The notes below the pieces were generated by a model. The model saw only the letters and a program-made list of their open reading frames with translations, did no database searches and had not been told where the DNA came from. From Meconema thalassinum (lineage: Eukaryota > Arthropoda > Insecta > Orthoptera > Tettigoniidae), in contig OX336389.2 of the NCBI GenBank assembly GCA_946902985.2, forward strand, positions 787,090,979 through 787,154,978: a DNA stretch of 64,000 nt, read 5' to 3'. The position numbers and the translations under genes are program-made. Below, piece by piece: positions 24,357 to 35,807 of the stretch (position 1 is the stretch's first letter; each line of letters opens with the position of its first letter).

Positions 24357-24996
24357 TAGGGACCAGATTTTTTGAAAATGCATATGCGCATAAGCAAATG
24401 TATTACATATTCTGAACATAACAGCATTTTTAGCTTATACATTTGAACTTAAGTTTAATTTAAAACATCTTGAACAAAATTGGTTTTGCTTGCGTGTTGA
24501 ACATCCCTTGTAAGCAACTTTCTAAGCAACAGATAACGGGATGACAGTATTTTACGCCCGACATTTCAAGAAATAGATGGGGTGGGACATTCCTTTCACA
24601 GTCTGGGTAGTATGTCCTGTAAACAACTTTCTGAGAAACAAGTAACGAGATAACAGTATTCTACGCATGCATGCTGCCTCAAAATGCCTAAAGAGAAGAG
24701 CAGCAGAAAGTATTTATTAAATCAGTGGGCGTCATGTAATAGTGATTAATTTACTGATGGCGTTGTCGTCTATTGTCAAATATGCTCGAAAGAAGTGAAA
24801 TGTGAAAAGAAATTTCAACTTTAACAACATGCAAAAACGACCGCACATATTACGGCAAAGAAGGGAAAGAAGCGTTAATAAGAATGGCTCATTGTTAAGT
24901 GCATATTTTTCTATTTTAAATGCATATTTTCTACTTTTTAGTGCATAATTGCATTGATATTTTAATCATCTTTAGTGCATAAATGTCCGGTCTATA
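24357..24996 (+). mobile_element. Internally deleted hAT element with BED-finger remnant
   Basis: 640 bp. Ends TAGGGACCAGA and (reversed) TATAGACCGGA form imperfect inverted repeats. The targets GCGATGAG (24349-24356) and GTGATGAG (24997-25004) match at 7 of 8 bases. Repeated TGCAT/GTGCATA motifs lie near both ends. A transposase start is preserved at 24684. Confidence 0.8.
24684..24880 (+). pseudogene. hAT transposase N-terminus with BED zinc finger
   Basis: Opens at ATG 24684 with a Lys/Ser-rich start, then a BED-type zinc finger: CQIC, about 15 residues, then QHAKTTAH supplying the two His. Two in-frame stops interrupt it and the rest of the transposase is missing. The finger would have bound element DNA. 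Confidence 0.7.
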
Positions 24997-25009
24997 GTGA
25001 TGAGTATAT

Positions 25010-26340
25010 GAGAGGACATACTGCACGCAGCCGCTATCTTGAATTTTAAAATACAAAATTAAATAACTCTCAACACTACAGTAACAAAAATTAGTGAAAC
25101 GGTTGGACCGTGTATGTGGCTTTGTATGGCCAAGGCAAATGAACAGACTCTCCATATATACAGTAGGGTGGCTGCGCGAAATATTAAAACATTAAACTTG
25201 ACAACTCAGAATGACATTTGTTAATTAGATGAATCTTCCATAGAGGTGAGTATCATATAAGAGCTCTCACTTCTGACAGTCAAAATATTATCTTACTGAA
25301 AATAGCGAACAGCGGCCATCTTGAAACTCCAAAGTAATTGAAGTAAATGAAGTTCATATCATTCGGTATCCTAGAGCTATAACAACGAAATGTAGTAATA
25401 AAATAGAAACTCATTAGTCCCTTAGTATGCCCAAAGCAAAAGAACTGCTGTTCCATACATTCAAGATGGCGGCTAGATGTCTATTATATACAAGTTACTT
25501 ACTCAGGATGCTATTCCACAATTAAGACGAAATTCGGTCGAAGTGGTGTATTATATAAGAGGCGTCAGTAGCGTCAGTGATAAATTTATCACACTGAATA
25601 CAGTGCACAGTGGCCATCCTGAAATTTCATAATTTAAAAATAAATAACTTTCTATGTTTAAGAACTACAATAACGAAAATAAGTGATAAGGTGGAAACAT
25701 AGGCTTCAATATATGGAGTATATGATAATGAATAACTCAATGTATTTTTAGGATACAACAACGAATAAGGTAGAAACCTATAATACGGATTATCGTGTGC
25801 CCAAGGCAAATTAACATCGTATTTAAATGTTCACAATGGTGCCTGGCATAATAATGAAACGTAATAGTGAATCATTCAGAACGAAATTGCACAATTTAAA
25901 CGAAATGTAGTAAGTTAGGAAATAAGTACAATATAAGGGACCTTGCTGAAATAAGCCATAATAGCACACTGAATACAACGCGCAGCGGCCATATTGAAAA
26001 CATAGAATACCATAATGGATAACTCAATGTATTTTGAGGATACAACAACGAATATTGGCAGTACTGTTGAATCTTCGTATGACAGTCAAAAGAAAAGCGA
26101 CTTCATACTTTCACGATGGTAGCTGGGTATTATAATGAAACGTAACAGCGAATCATTCACAATGAGATGGCGCAATTAAAACGAAACTTAATAAGAAAGA
26201 AGTACCATATAAGAGACCTTGCTGAAATAAGCCATAAGAATAATACACTTTGAATTTATTAGTCATACTCATAAGACGATCATACAGCATATAGGCTACT
26301 GTAGTAAGCAGCCACCATCTCCAATTTGTAAGACATCAAT
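25010..26340. repeat. Degenerate tandem array, units about 300-370 bp
   Basis: A GCAGCGGCCATCTTGAA-like block recurs at about 25023, 25310, 25609, 25982 and 26308. Each is preceded by an ATATAAGAG / CTGAAATAAGCC block and followed by AATAACTC and ACAACAACGAA blocks. Units are well diverged. No coding sequence found. Confidence 0.7.
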
Positions 26341-26558
26341 AACGACAATCTAGATTTCCGTCCAATATCCCTTCCCTGTTCCGTCCTGAAAAAAGTACAT
26401 GACCATTGGCTGCATTAATAATATTATTATATTATTTATTATAGTTGCAATGACGAAACCCATCAAATATAAAGTCTCACATAAAAGACTTTCTCTGCAG
26501 AAGGCACAAGATAAACAACTTCATTCAAAATGGTGAATAGGCGAACTTTTATAATGGT

Positions 26559-26660
26559 CCATTCGATTCCTGAGGATGGATAAGCGGAATTACCACGAAA
26601 CTTATTAAACAAGAAGTCATATTCGTATGGGGCACAATTCTTAACGTTCATCACAAGAAC
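26559..26660 (+). repeat. Direct repeat, first copy (partner 27119-27212)
   Basis: ATTCCTGAGGATGGATAA, then ATTACCACGAAACTTATTAA and a CACAATTCTTAACGTTCATCA ending, recur 560 bp downstream with few changes. A SINE tail lies between them. Confidence 0.85.
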
Positions 26661-26759
26661 TTTCAATAATTTCGCTCCTTGATAGGACAAATAGTTATAA
26701 CCATGCCCATACATTTAAGAGAAAGTAGACTACATGCTCTTTACTGAACATCTTGATTC

Positions 26760-26860
26760 TAAATCCCTTTTACTCGGGTGGGAATGGAACTCGCGATCTT
26801 GGGATCATCAAACTAATACTCTTTAATTGAGCCAACTCAATCCGGGTTGGAACAGGTAAC
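26760..26860 (-). repeat. tRNA-like sequence
   Basis: Reversed, it has TTGGCTCAATTAAAGAG and GAGTTCCATTCCCACCC at tRNA A/B-box spacing. Likely a SINE head, not a tRNA gene. Confidence 0.5.
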
Positions 26861-26904
26861 ACTCTGCATTTTGGGGACAAATCTTAGGTTTGAATGCAAT
26901 TAAA

Positions 26905-27115
26905 GATTTCTATGGTTTCCCATCTATACTGCCGGGCGGGATGGCACCTACCTAACTCAAGTCCATGGCTATTTCCTCCCTTATACTGAGTTCAAATTAC
27001 AAGTAAACAGACTAGCCATGGCAAACCCTAAGATTTGCTATTAGATAGATTCCATTCACACCCACGTAAATTGGGCTGATGACTGCGATGTGCCAAGACC
27101 ATAAATGAAACTTCT
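26905..27115 (+). repeat. SINE body and tail
   Basis: CGGGATGGCACCTACCTAACT, then TGGCTATTTCC and a CACACCCACGTAAATTGGGCT tail. It interrupts the segment between the 26559 and 27119 repeats. Confidence 0.65.
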
Positions 27116-27118
27116 ATA

Positions 27119-27212
27119 ATGTTCCATTCAATTCCTGAGGATGGATAAACGGTATTACCACGAAACTTATTAAACAAGAAGTCATATATGGGACACAATT
27201 CTTAACGTTCAT
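27119..27212 (+). repeat. Direct repeat, second copy (partner 26559-26660)
   Basis: Second copy of the segment, fused at its right end to the 73-bp non-LTR copy at 27214. Confidence 0.85.
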
Positions 27213-27213
27213 C

Positions 27214-27286
27214 AATTAAAATGATATCCACAAAAGAATATCCATTCCACACAATTCTCAGAAGCCACCAAGTATTACTCTCCCGG
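27214..27286 (+). repeat. Short copy of the 18650-family non-LTR element
   Basis: Matches 18864-18938 almost base for base over about 73 bp, starting ATTAAAATGATATCCACAAA. It has no surrounding element sequence and is joined directly to an unrelated duplicated segment. Confidence 0.8.
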
Positions 27287-27289
27287 CTG

Positions 27290-30200
27290 AACCTTTGAAC
27301 CTTTAATCTTCACTATTTTTCTAGCTGATTGTAAATAAATAATTCTTCTGAACCATATTTTTCAGTGTTTACTAGCTATAATCCAAGTATGTATACTACT
27401 GTAGATGGATAATATTTATATTTAATACAACACAAACAACAAACAATAAAATTACATAATAAGAAACAACTGCGGTTTTGAAAAAAATGTAACCGTATTA
27501 AGAAATGTTTGGGTGCAAGTTTGTAATTGGGATCCGGCTAGACAACGCTGAAAGATATGACTTCTATGCACTGTAAGTTAAGTCATAGAAACTAACATTT
27601 AGTTCAGTGTCTTAACTCATCTAATAGCACACAATGAAGCATCATTTATACTGTTTCAGCAGACTGAAGATACGATGAAGGATGTAGTTTTTCTCCAGAG
27701 TATATATCTGATACTGAATATATTCCCTATATTATGACCATTGCCGAGCAACATTCCTGTCCAGCATCCCACCAGAGTCATTAACTCAAGCAAGTACCGG
27801 TTTACGAATATGAGTTGTCATCACTATATTATTGCTTATTCACCGCGGCATTGTACAGTAATACAATAGGGGCCACTTATACTGCTACACGAAGACAACA
27901 TGGAGCTGAGATGCCGGCATGAGATAGCCTTAGCAATAATGAATTCGTATTAATTAACACAATTCTCTGATTTCTAATACATCTCTCACTATTCCACCCA
28001 CTGCCATTGATCCAATGGTAAGAGCGGAAGAGCCATAACCATAACTGTGTTCCCCACTTCCCCAGTTTTCCCCCAATAACTCCACCAATGCTGGGATACT
28101 GTCTTATATAAATTATCGTTGATCTTTCTCATTCCTTCCCCGGAGTAGAGAAAATGGTACATGTCAGTGTCTGGAGATATTGTCTAGAACTAATGGACAC
28201 TGCTATAAAGGCCAAAGGAAGCCAGAGTAGACCTGGAAGGCGATGGTTGCACTCTGATTTTTAATGATTTTGGGGTAAGACTTACAGATGCAGAAAGGAT
28301 TGTAATATTAAATTCGAATGGGGAATCATAGAGGGAACTAGTTCGTCTTAGGGACTAGCAGACTAAATGCCGTAACTTATGTATGCATATATGTACGCAT
28401 GTATGTATGTATGTATGTATGTTATTGTTGTTTCTCTGGAACAGATGTTGGCCGACTATTGTGTAGTCCAAGCTTTGTGGGAGACATAATATGACGCACT
28501 CCACCGCCTCCTCCCGAACTCCAAGAACGACCGTTGCAACGAGTGCAGAACAGACCCTAAATAGTCAGTATGGACTAAACCAGAAGAATACTGTCTACAA
28601 GATTAAGTTCGTTAAATATAAAACGTTCTAATATAACTCTTGGTAAGACAAGCATGAATCATGCAGCTTATTGTCACTAGTCGATAATATCAGTTTGACA
28701 GTAAAGAATAAATAAATATGTACATTCATGTTAAAATAAAATAGCGCTATTCCCGAGACCTAAAACCAGTCTGGTAATTTATGACCACGTTCTTGGCACT
28801 CACTTCTCCGAAAAGAAAAGAAAGAAGGAAGCCACATCAATTTGCTTAAGTCACACTGCTGCAAAAATTCAATATGAATTAAATTATATTTCCGCAAATA
28901 CATTTAACGTAAAAATACTTTATAATTGGTTCACTTCCAGCTGAAGTCAAATTTTTAAAATACTGGATTGGCATTTCAATCATTCTACACGTTGTGTGAT
29001 CTTCAAATCTTCAAAGTGGATTCCAGAATTCCCGAACGACTATGTTAGCTTGTTAATTAGTATTCGAGTGTCTAGTACCGTACTTTCACGTGTGTTCGTT
29101 TTAATGCAATTAACAGCCGGGAACGAGACATTTTTCTATTTTTAAGTTGTAACTCAAGGTGGAAAGAGCACATTGCCCTATGTAATCCACATAGGGCCTA
29201 ACATAAGGAAGTCATACCAAAAACGAACTATATTCATCCATGAGCCTCTTAGTCTAAGTCATGACTTAATTATATTGGGTGCCCACGGCTCATTAAAGTA
29301 TAGGTGAAATATTCGTGGAAGACTTTAGGGTAATTGGACACTTCTGGTGATGTTTATTGTTGGGAACAAACTGGGTACGTTTGCTAGTGTACAATTTGAT
29401 GTGAATCATCAGTTACAACACAAGAATATTGTGCATTGGCTTGGTTCGTCAAGGATATAAACAAATTCTTCCAGTTTTCTTTAATTGTGCCCTTTCTCTT
29501 TGCGAACATTTTGATGCTTTTTCCTACTCGTGGATGAACTTATTTTAACATGCATTCATTTGCTTTATTTGAAAATTGGGGTCATTCCACCATGGCAAGT
29601 TTTACACTTAAGTTGCACGAGAGCAAACAAATACGTCGGACGGTCTTTTAAGATGGAAACTCATTTTTTAAGAGCTGGTTCTTGATTCTTTTTTTTACAT
29701 TTAAGTAGATCAGTTCCGTCACTTATTGTGATACAGTATTCCCACAATACGGACTGACTGACGAACTTCCATAATGCGTTGCTCTTCAAGGAGGCCGAAT
29801 ACCATCGGCACTTGTTCATGACACACAAAGAGAATTATCACGTTAGGTACATAGGCCTATGTCGACCCTAACTTTAGGAAATAATCGTAAAGTAGTATTC
29901 ACAGATATCTAGTTAATTCTAGACCCTTTGAGATATAGTCATTATAATGGCGTAAACTGCGTCTTTCTACGATACTTACTTCTTGAGTTACATCTGGAAG
30001 GTGCGATGTACCATTCTGGGAAATTTTTGAATCAATTTTTATATGCATCCGTACACTTGAAACATGTTATCTCTGGCTATAGCAATATTTTTTCAATTAC
30101 TTCTTTTTCGTGTCGATTGGGAAATGTGATTACAAGCAATGAACCAAAATTACCGGCATTATTTTATCTTGAATAATTTAATAGTTTACTTCAATTTAAT

Positions 30201-30424
30201 AACATTCAAATCAATTCTCTTTCGTAAAAAACTGTCATTTTTATTTTATTAAATTAGATTCATTAGCTAGATATGTATTTTGGTGGATTTTTCATAATAA
30301 TAATAATAATAATAATAAAAGGTCCGTCAATATTAATTAGAACTCCCCTGTAACTCCAGCAAAGTAGCTGTTGGAAATGTATGTAGATGTATGTGAGAAG
30401 ATAGACTATAGTAGGCCTACTGTC
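27290..30424. other. No gene recognised
   Basis: AT-rich, with the ATGT microsatellite and one small inverted repeat (CCTATGTAATCCACATAGG near 29173). No element detected. Confidence 0.6.
28378..28425. repeat. (ATGT)n microsatellite
   Basis: Imperfect then perfect ATGT repeats, five units at the end. Confidence 0.85.
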
Positions 30425-30830
30425 TATTGCCACAAGGTGATGCTGCTGCGTCGGAAATTGGGGCGTGGCATTCTTCTCCAACAAGACAATGGGCGGCCAC
30501 ATGCCAGTTGTCAGACCATTGCCACACTGGGACTGGGTAAACAATGATTTACTGAGCTGCTGCAACATCCTCCATATTCACCGGATCTTGCTCCTTGTGA
30601 ATACGCCCTATTCGACACAATGGCAGATGTTATGCGGACTGAGAAGTTCACCACCAACGATGAACTTCATGCAGTTGCCCACCAGTGGCGCCGGGATACC
30701 CCCAAAGAATGGTTTACTACGCAAATACGGATTCTGCCAGAACGATGGCAAAAGCGCTTAGACATTGGCAGGGGAATACCTGTAATATAAGATGTATTCA
30801 TTTCGTTCAGATAATGGTTCCTGTGAACAA
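30425..30830 (+). pseudogene. Mariner transposase C-terminal remnant
   Basis: Conceptual translation shows the mariner landmarks in order: LLQQDNGRPHA (second catalytic Asp), then HPPYSPDLAPCEY (third catalytic region), then a C-terminal stretch ending in a PERWQKRLDIGR-like segment. A stop codon separates the first two blocks and frame changes are needed to read all of them. The N-terminal half is missing, so this is a dead 5'-truncated copy. Short AAT-type microsatellites lie on both sides (30298-30318 and 30868-30950). Confidence 0.82.
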
Positions 30831-30950
30831 AATACAAGCGTAGTGCCAATCATTTTTGAACGTCTAAAGTAGTAGTAGTAGTAATATTAATAATAATATA
30901 CTGTATAATGATAGTAATAATAGTCATAATAATAATAATAATAATAATAA

Positions 30951-31949
30951 TTCAAACACCACATTTACGTGGAAAGGCATGCATATACTCATTTTAAATA
31001 AGCACTACTGTACCTTTGAAGAAAAATAAGAATTGGAACAATAATTTGAAAATAAAGGGAGGTATTTTCTCCCTCTGAACAATTTGTATTCCCATTTGAT
31101 GTTTCAATAAAACTAATTATAATAACCAATTTATTTAAAGCTTTTACTCTTTTGAATACTATCAAAATTGTATTGTGCAATCTGTGAAGAAATGAACAGC
31201 AACTCTCTGACAAAGTGTGCAATGGATTTTATGAATTAATCTTCTCACCCCCACTGACCGGACAGGCAACTGTATAAGGACCTTGTGTTTGGAAGCCTTC
31301 GCATAACCAATGCTACAATAATGGTAATTGAAGGAGTGCGTGTAGCAGCACTTATTTGGATCTAGGTGCAACGGGAATTGAAAAATGAGATGTCATGGCA
31401 CATTTGCACGGAGAGTGGAAAAATGCTGGAACACAAATCTCAAATCTTCTAACGTGCAGCTACTGATTCACGGTTGTGAATCGTGCCTTAGAATGTTCGT
31501 CTACGGTGAAGGTTAATCAAATTAATGATACTGTCCAAGACGGATTCGTGGTTAGAGGAATGAGAACTAGGCTTGCATCATGGAAGCAACAGGCGAGTGA
31601 GGCGCGTTCTGCATTCTAAGTAATACCGTCTGTTCGGGTCGAACAAGTACTTGTTGCTTTTTCACTTAAAGTTTTATTTCTTTCTGTCAGGCGTAACAAC
31701 ATAGAAAACCTCGAGAATAAATCTCGTCTCGATGTCTCATTAGCACTTCCCTGTAGCGCCACGACACCCAACCTGTTCGCAAGTCTGCACTTTCTCCTCG
31801 CCATCACCAGCTCCGAGCTATGCTACATACTGTATAGTCTACACCCACTAAGCGAGAAAGTTCATGGAAATCATTTTATAGTGCAGCCTCTCTCAAGACG
31901 GATTTTTAAGCTTAATAATTTAAAAAGAAAAAAGAAAAAGAAACAATCC
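30951..31949. other. No gene recognised
   Basis: Short ORFs only on the - strand, none recognisable. Confidence 0.6.
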
Positions 31950-32040
31950 AGGTAGACCATGACGGGACTGAACCCGAATCCCCTGCATTGCAAGTCTACG
32001 CCTGATGTAGAGTAGCTCTCTTGCCAATTCTCCCCGTATT
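31950..32040 (-). repeat. tRNA-like sequence
   Basis: Reversed, it reads TTGGCAAGAGAGCTACTC (A-box-like) and GGGTTCAGTCCCG (B box). Probably a SINE head. Confidence 0.5.
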
Positions 32041-32129
32041 GGCTGAAGCAAAAGGGGTGTCATACTATCAACAACCAAAGCTTCTGTGGCATTGTGTGGC
32101 GATGTTCGCCCACTCTTATAGCTATTGTA

Positions 32130-32981
32130 CAGTGTTGACAATTTGGTGTTTTTAGCACCAGATCTGTTGTTTCTGAAGTTCGTCTGGTGCCAGAAATGTT
32201 CAAATAGCGCCATAGCAAAATACTGGTGTTATTTCAATAAATCCAGTGCCAAATCTGGTGCTTAACGGATTTTTTCATGAAATTGTCTCCTATGACAAAT
32301 AAGTAAATCCTGAAAGCCATGTAATAGTTTTAATAAAGGTAATCAATTAAGATAGGCAATATTCAGCCTTACACGTGTCAAGGTCAACACTCCAGCATGG
32401 GAAGTCCCTGAAATTCTCATTCTCGTGCATAAGTGCTAAGTAAGCGCAACATGCAGGGCACAGTGAAAGTGCACTTGTACAAAGAATCAACCTAACATAT
32501 ATTTTCTTCCCAGCTCCCAGGGGATTTCCCCGTTTCATGTGAAGGCAGTTTATGTACTTTCGCTCCCTCACTCTAATGCAGATGTAGGGAGAGTGTTTAG
32601 CCAAGTATAATTGGTAAATTCAAAGCAATGAAATCAAATGAAAGTTCAAAAATAACATTCCATTCTGTGTGTGCGATTTGGACTAAAAACAGAGGGAAAA
32701 TGCTATCAGGACTACGAACTTATATAATACTGGCCAAAATTGGAAATATGCAGAGCTACAGCAGTACTACACCTTCCTGATATAAATATGTAATAGCGGT
32801 AGCAGGCTCCGCAAGTGAAGAAGACGATTTTTAATGAGAGAAATGTAAGTAAAAAGCCGTTTATATATTTATAATTTTTGGTGTTTTCTAGTGTTTTGAA
32901 TCATAGAGTCCAGCTGGTGATTCTCTGGTGTTTTAAAGCGTAGGGTTTAGTTCTTTCCCATTTCAAGATTTGGCAACACTG
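32130..32981. mobile_element. Non-autonomous hAT element
   Basis: 852 bp. Starts CAGTGTTGACAATTTGG and ends with the inverted equivalent (CCAAATCTTG... in reverse, final CAACACTG). The 8-bp target CTATTGTA is duplicated exactly (32122-32129 and 32982-32989). Both subterminal regions repeat a TGGTGTTTT / CTGGTG motif. I recognise no transposase in it. A SINE begins right after the right target copy. Confidence 0.85.
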
Positions 32982-32990
32982 CTATTGTAC

Positions 32991-33366
32991 ACCTCGTGGT
33001 GTAGCGCCTAGCACCCGGAGGTTCGGGGGTCAATTTCCGACTCTGCTAAGAAATTGAATTCTGGTATGAGGGCTGGAATGAGGTACACTCAGTCTTGTAA
33101 TGCAAAACTGAGAAGAGCTGGGTTTGAATCACACTTCAACCATCCTGGAAGTGGCTTTACGTGGTTTCTTTACTTCTACTCCAGGCAAATGCTGGGATGG
33201 TTCCGAATTTCAGGCCATGGCTGCCTCCCTCACATCCTTGCCTGAATTACAAATAAACACTCCAATTCACAATAACTCAGGTTGACAGATGCTATTCCAT
33301 ACACAACCAAGTACATACACGGGGCAAAATTGCCCCGATATCAAAGCTCCTCAAATGAAACATCAA
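32991..33366 (+). repeat. SINE type 1
   Basis: Begins CACCTCGTGGTGTAGCG straight after the hAT target copy; body with GGAAGTGGCTTTACGTGG and tail with GGGGCAAAATTGCCCCG-like sequence, ending ATGAAACATCAAC. Diverged B box (GGGGGTCAATTTCC). Confidence 0.85.
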
Positions 33367-33529
33367 CTCTTGTTACAATAATCTCAAGTCAGAGATTTAA
33401 ATCTTTTTCATTCATATTAGTTTGCCCCTGCAGTGCACCCGTGTTCGTTAAGTCATGCTCCATACTTCTATTTGAAGCTTGAATTTGCCAGATATGACGT
33501 TCGAATCCTGGCAGTGATAGTGACCATCC

Positions 33530-33660
33530 TATAATGTTATTGGTTTTACGTCCCTTTTAACTGCCGTGGCTGTTAGAGACGCCGGGGTGCCGGAATGTTG
33601 CCCCGAAGGGGATCTTTAACGAGCCAGTAAATGTACCGACACGGCTCCCTCGCATTTGCA
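33530..33660 (-). repeat. SINE type 3, headless
   Basis: TTATTGGTTTTACGTCCC, AGAGACGCCGGGGTGCCGG and AACGAGCCAGTAAATG, matching the reversed body of the copy at 11222. Confidence 0.65.
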
Positions 33661-33666
33661 GTGACC

Positions 33667-34364
33667 ATCCTGTGTATTCCCTTCTTTTCTCCGAGTTTTT
33701 CCAAAACTCACTCCTAGCAAATTCAATGATTGTTCCTTATATTTTCAGGACACGTCCTTTGCAGTAATATAAAATCGCAAGTTTCGGCGATGCTTTCTAA
33801 AGATAATTGGAATAATTTGTATTAGCGTTCTGATAACTGTCATTGACCCAGTTTCAGAGGTCGTGTAGATATGTGATTAGAACGAACACGCCTTTAGCAG
33901 CACTAAAATAGTCCTCTTAGTTCAAACTTTGGCGTCCTTCGTCTCTAACTAGAGACATGTATTTTCTGTACCGAGATCCAACACACGATAGCCGTGGGGA
34001 CGTTATACTAAATTCCTTTGACACTTCCGAGTAATACAGAATACGTGGGATTCTTGTTATTATTTGTATTTTCTAAAGTGATATGCTCATCGGACGGAAT
34101 CGATTAGCAGCACCACGTCCTTTGCCAACATTCTAGCGTCTCTCATGGTGGAAACCTTAGACTCATCCACACGCGCTTCACGGAACTCCGACATTATTGC
34201 TGCCTGTATTACGAGCGTACCGGGAGGCTCCAAATCCAGTTCCGATGTGAAAAAGTTTGAAGCCTTGTCACTCTTCTAGAAAGTGCCTTCGGAGGTTGTG
34301 TGTTCAGATTTATGTGGATAGATCTGATAAGAAGGTAATTTCATTCTGAAACACTCATTATATG
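33667..34364. other. No gene recognised
   Basis: Unique-looking sequence with no ORF of note. Confidence 0.6.
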
Positions 34365-34754
34365 TACATTGAGGGCTCTCCCTATAGAACGGAGCTTTGC
34401 CTGCGCGCAGGGCGGGCGGAGAGTGATTAGTCACCGCCACTTGACTAGCTATTAGCGATAACTAGAGTTGGGATTTTTATGTAATATCAAGTGACATAAT
34501 ATGTACATAAATATGTAACAAAAAGCACCAAAATATGTAGCAAAATATGTAGACTGGCCAAAATATGTAATATCATGTAATTAATATAAACTTACCATTT
34601 TGTCAGTTACAACACACTAAACACGCGTTATATTACATTTTGTAGCACAGTGAACAATTAAGTATTTTCCAATGTTCTTTGGAGTCATATTATGTGAATA
34701 TATCACACACGTATTCAATATAAACGTATTATTTTCATAACTCAAAGCACGTTT

Positions 34755-35065
34755 ATTCATTAAATTTTGTAGATGTTCTCTGTGGTCATAGAAAGGCGTT
34801 TGTCACTTAGGATGTTCTTATATACAGAGAATCTTTCAACATCACATGATGTAACTGGGGCAAATTTTAGGAGAGGAATTTCGCTGGAGAAATGTCCTCG
34901 GGAGGATCAACGTCATCTCCATTTAGAATTCGGCACACACTGTGAAATGTTGAATAACCAGGATTTCTCTTCAACACTTTTTGCAATTTACTCAATACAC
35001 TTGCACCAGTTTCCCCATGCACAGCACTTATCATCCTATCATCCTCGCAAATACCTGTCACTCAT
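34755..35065 (-). pseudogene. hAT transposase C-terminal fragment
   Basis: The - strand encodes an open stretch (35061-34867) followed, after a frame change, by a segment with FAPVTSCDVER and ILSDKRLSM, the hallmark of the hAT C-terminal dimerisation domain, ending in stops near 34755. The catalytic core upstream is gone: the coding sequence stops at the hairpin at 35066. Non-functional. Confidence 0.8.
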
Positions 35066-35107
35066 AATTACCTTAATCCCCCTGTTGAGAGGGGGATTAA
35101 GGTAATT
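35066..35107. repeat. Perfect 18-bp inverted repeat (hairpin) inside the hAT
   Basis: AATTACCTTAATCCCCCT, a 6-nt loop (GTTGAG), then the exact reverse complement. It sits where the transposase remnant breaks off, so it may mark the internal deletion junction. Confidence 0.9.
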
Positions 35108-35807
35108 ATTCACATTAATTGTGAAACTTCAATTCAGCAATTTATTTCATATAAAAACAGGAAAACTCTGAAATATGTCATTTCATGTAATGCCACTAAG
35201 AATATGTAGAATACCCACAAATATGAGAAAATATGTAAAATATGTAATTACATAGAAATCCCAGCTCTAGCGATAACACAAGAGCAGGACGGGAAGTCCT
35301 AGACGCTAGCATTGCATTTATTAGATATGGAGCTGGCAAGATACCTTAGTTGAGATATTAAAGACTTGTCGTGAAGTACTGTAGGCTGTGTCGTAACCCG
35401 TCATTATTAAATACGTTAAAAAGTGCAAATGTGTGAAACTAGTTGGGCCCTACGCTGCTGCTAGCGCCAGTGCCTTGCTCGACACATGGATAGCCACAGT
35501 GCCCTGCCCGCTACTCGGCTACTGCAAATCTGCGTCCTCCCTGTACATTGGATATGATGTGAAATAGTGTTATAATACTCTTATCGCTCGGCCCCTTTCT
35601 TTTCTCTTTCTCCTGCTCTATCATCCATGTATCCTTTAACCTTTCACCAGTGAAAGACGAAGTATTCACTAATGTGACTCAATCCCCTCTTCTTCTTGTT
35701 CTTTCTATCAACATCAACATCATGCCAATGATCATCATTAAAATCATCATCGTCATCAATAAGATTTATAATCATTAGATCATGCCACTGCCCAACGCAA
35801 TTCTGAA

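Larger units (their letters stand above)
34463..35269 (-). mobile_element. Internally deleted hAT transposon
   Basis: 807 bp. Ends are inverted repeats, TAGAGTTGGGATTT and AAATCCCAGCTCTA. The 8-bp target GCGATAAC is duplicated exactly (34455-34462 and 35270-35277). Many ATATGTA motifs lie near both ends, as subterminal repeats. The interior retains the 3' end of an hAT transposase on the - strand and a perfect hairpin at 35066-35107. Confidence 0.9.
34367..35541 (+). mobile_element. Second copy of the mariner-type element, split by an hAT
   Basis: Left part (34367-34462) starts GAGGGCTCTCCCTATAGAAC after a TA, like the copy at 11772. The right part (35278-35541) matches that copy's 3' interior, including a shared stretch around TTAAATACGTTAAAAAGTG and GCTACGCTGCTGCTAG-like sequence. 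The right inverted repeat is missing or eroded. The hAT element at 34463-35269 was inserted into it and is therefore younger. Confidence 0.65.

Noticed and set aside
25010..26340. CRISPR-like array
   Set aside because: Repeat units are hundreds of bases long, diverged and without spacers; the genome is eukaryotic.
31950..32040. A functional tRNA gene on the - strand
   Set aside because: B box fits, but the acceptor ends do not pair convincingly.
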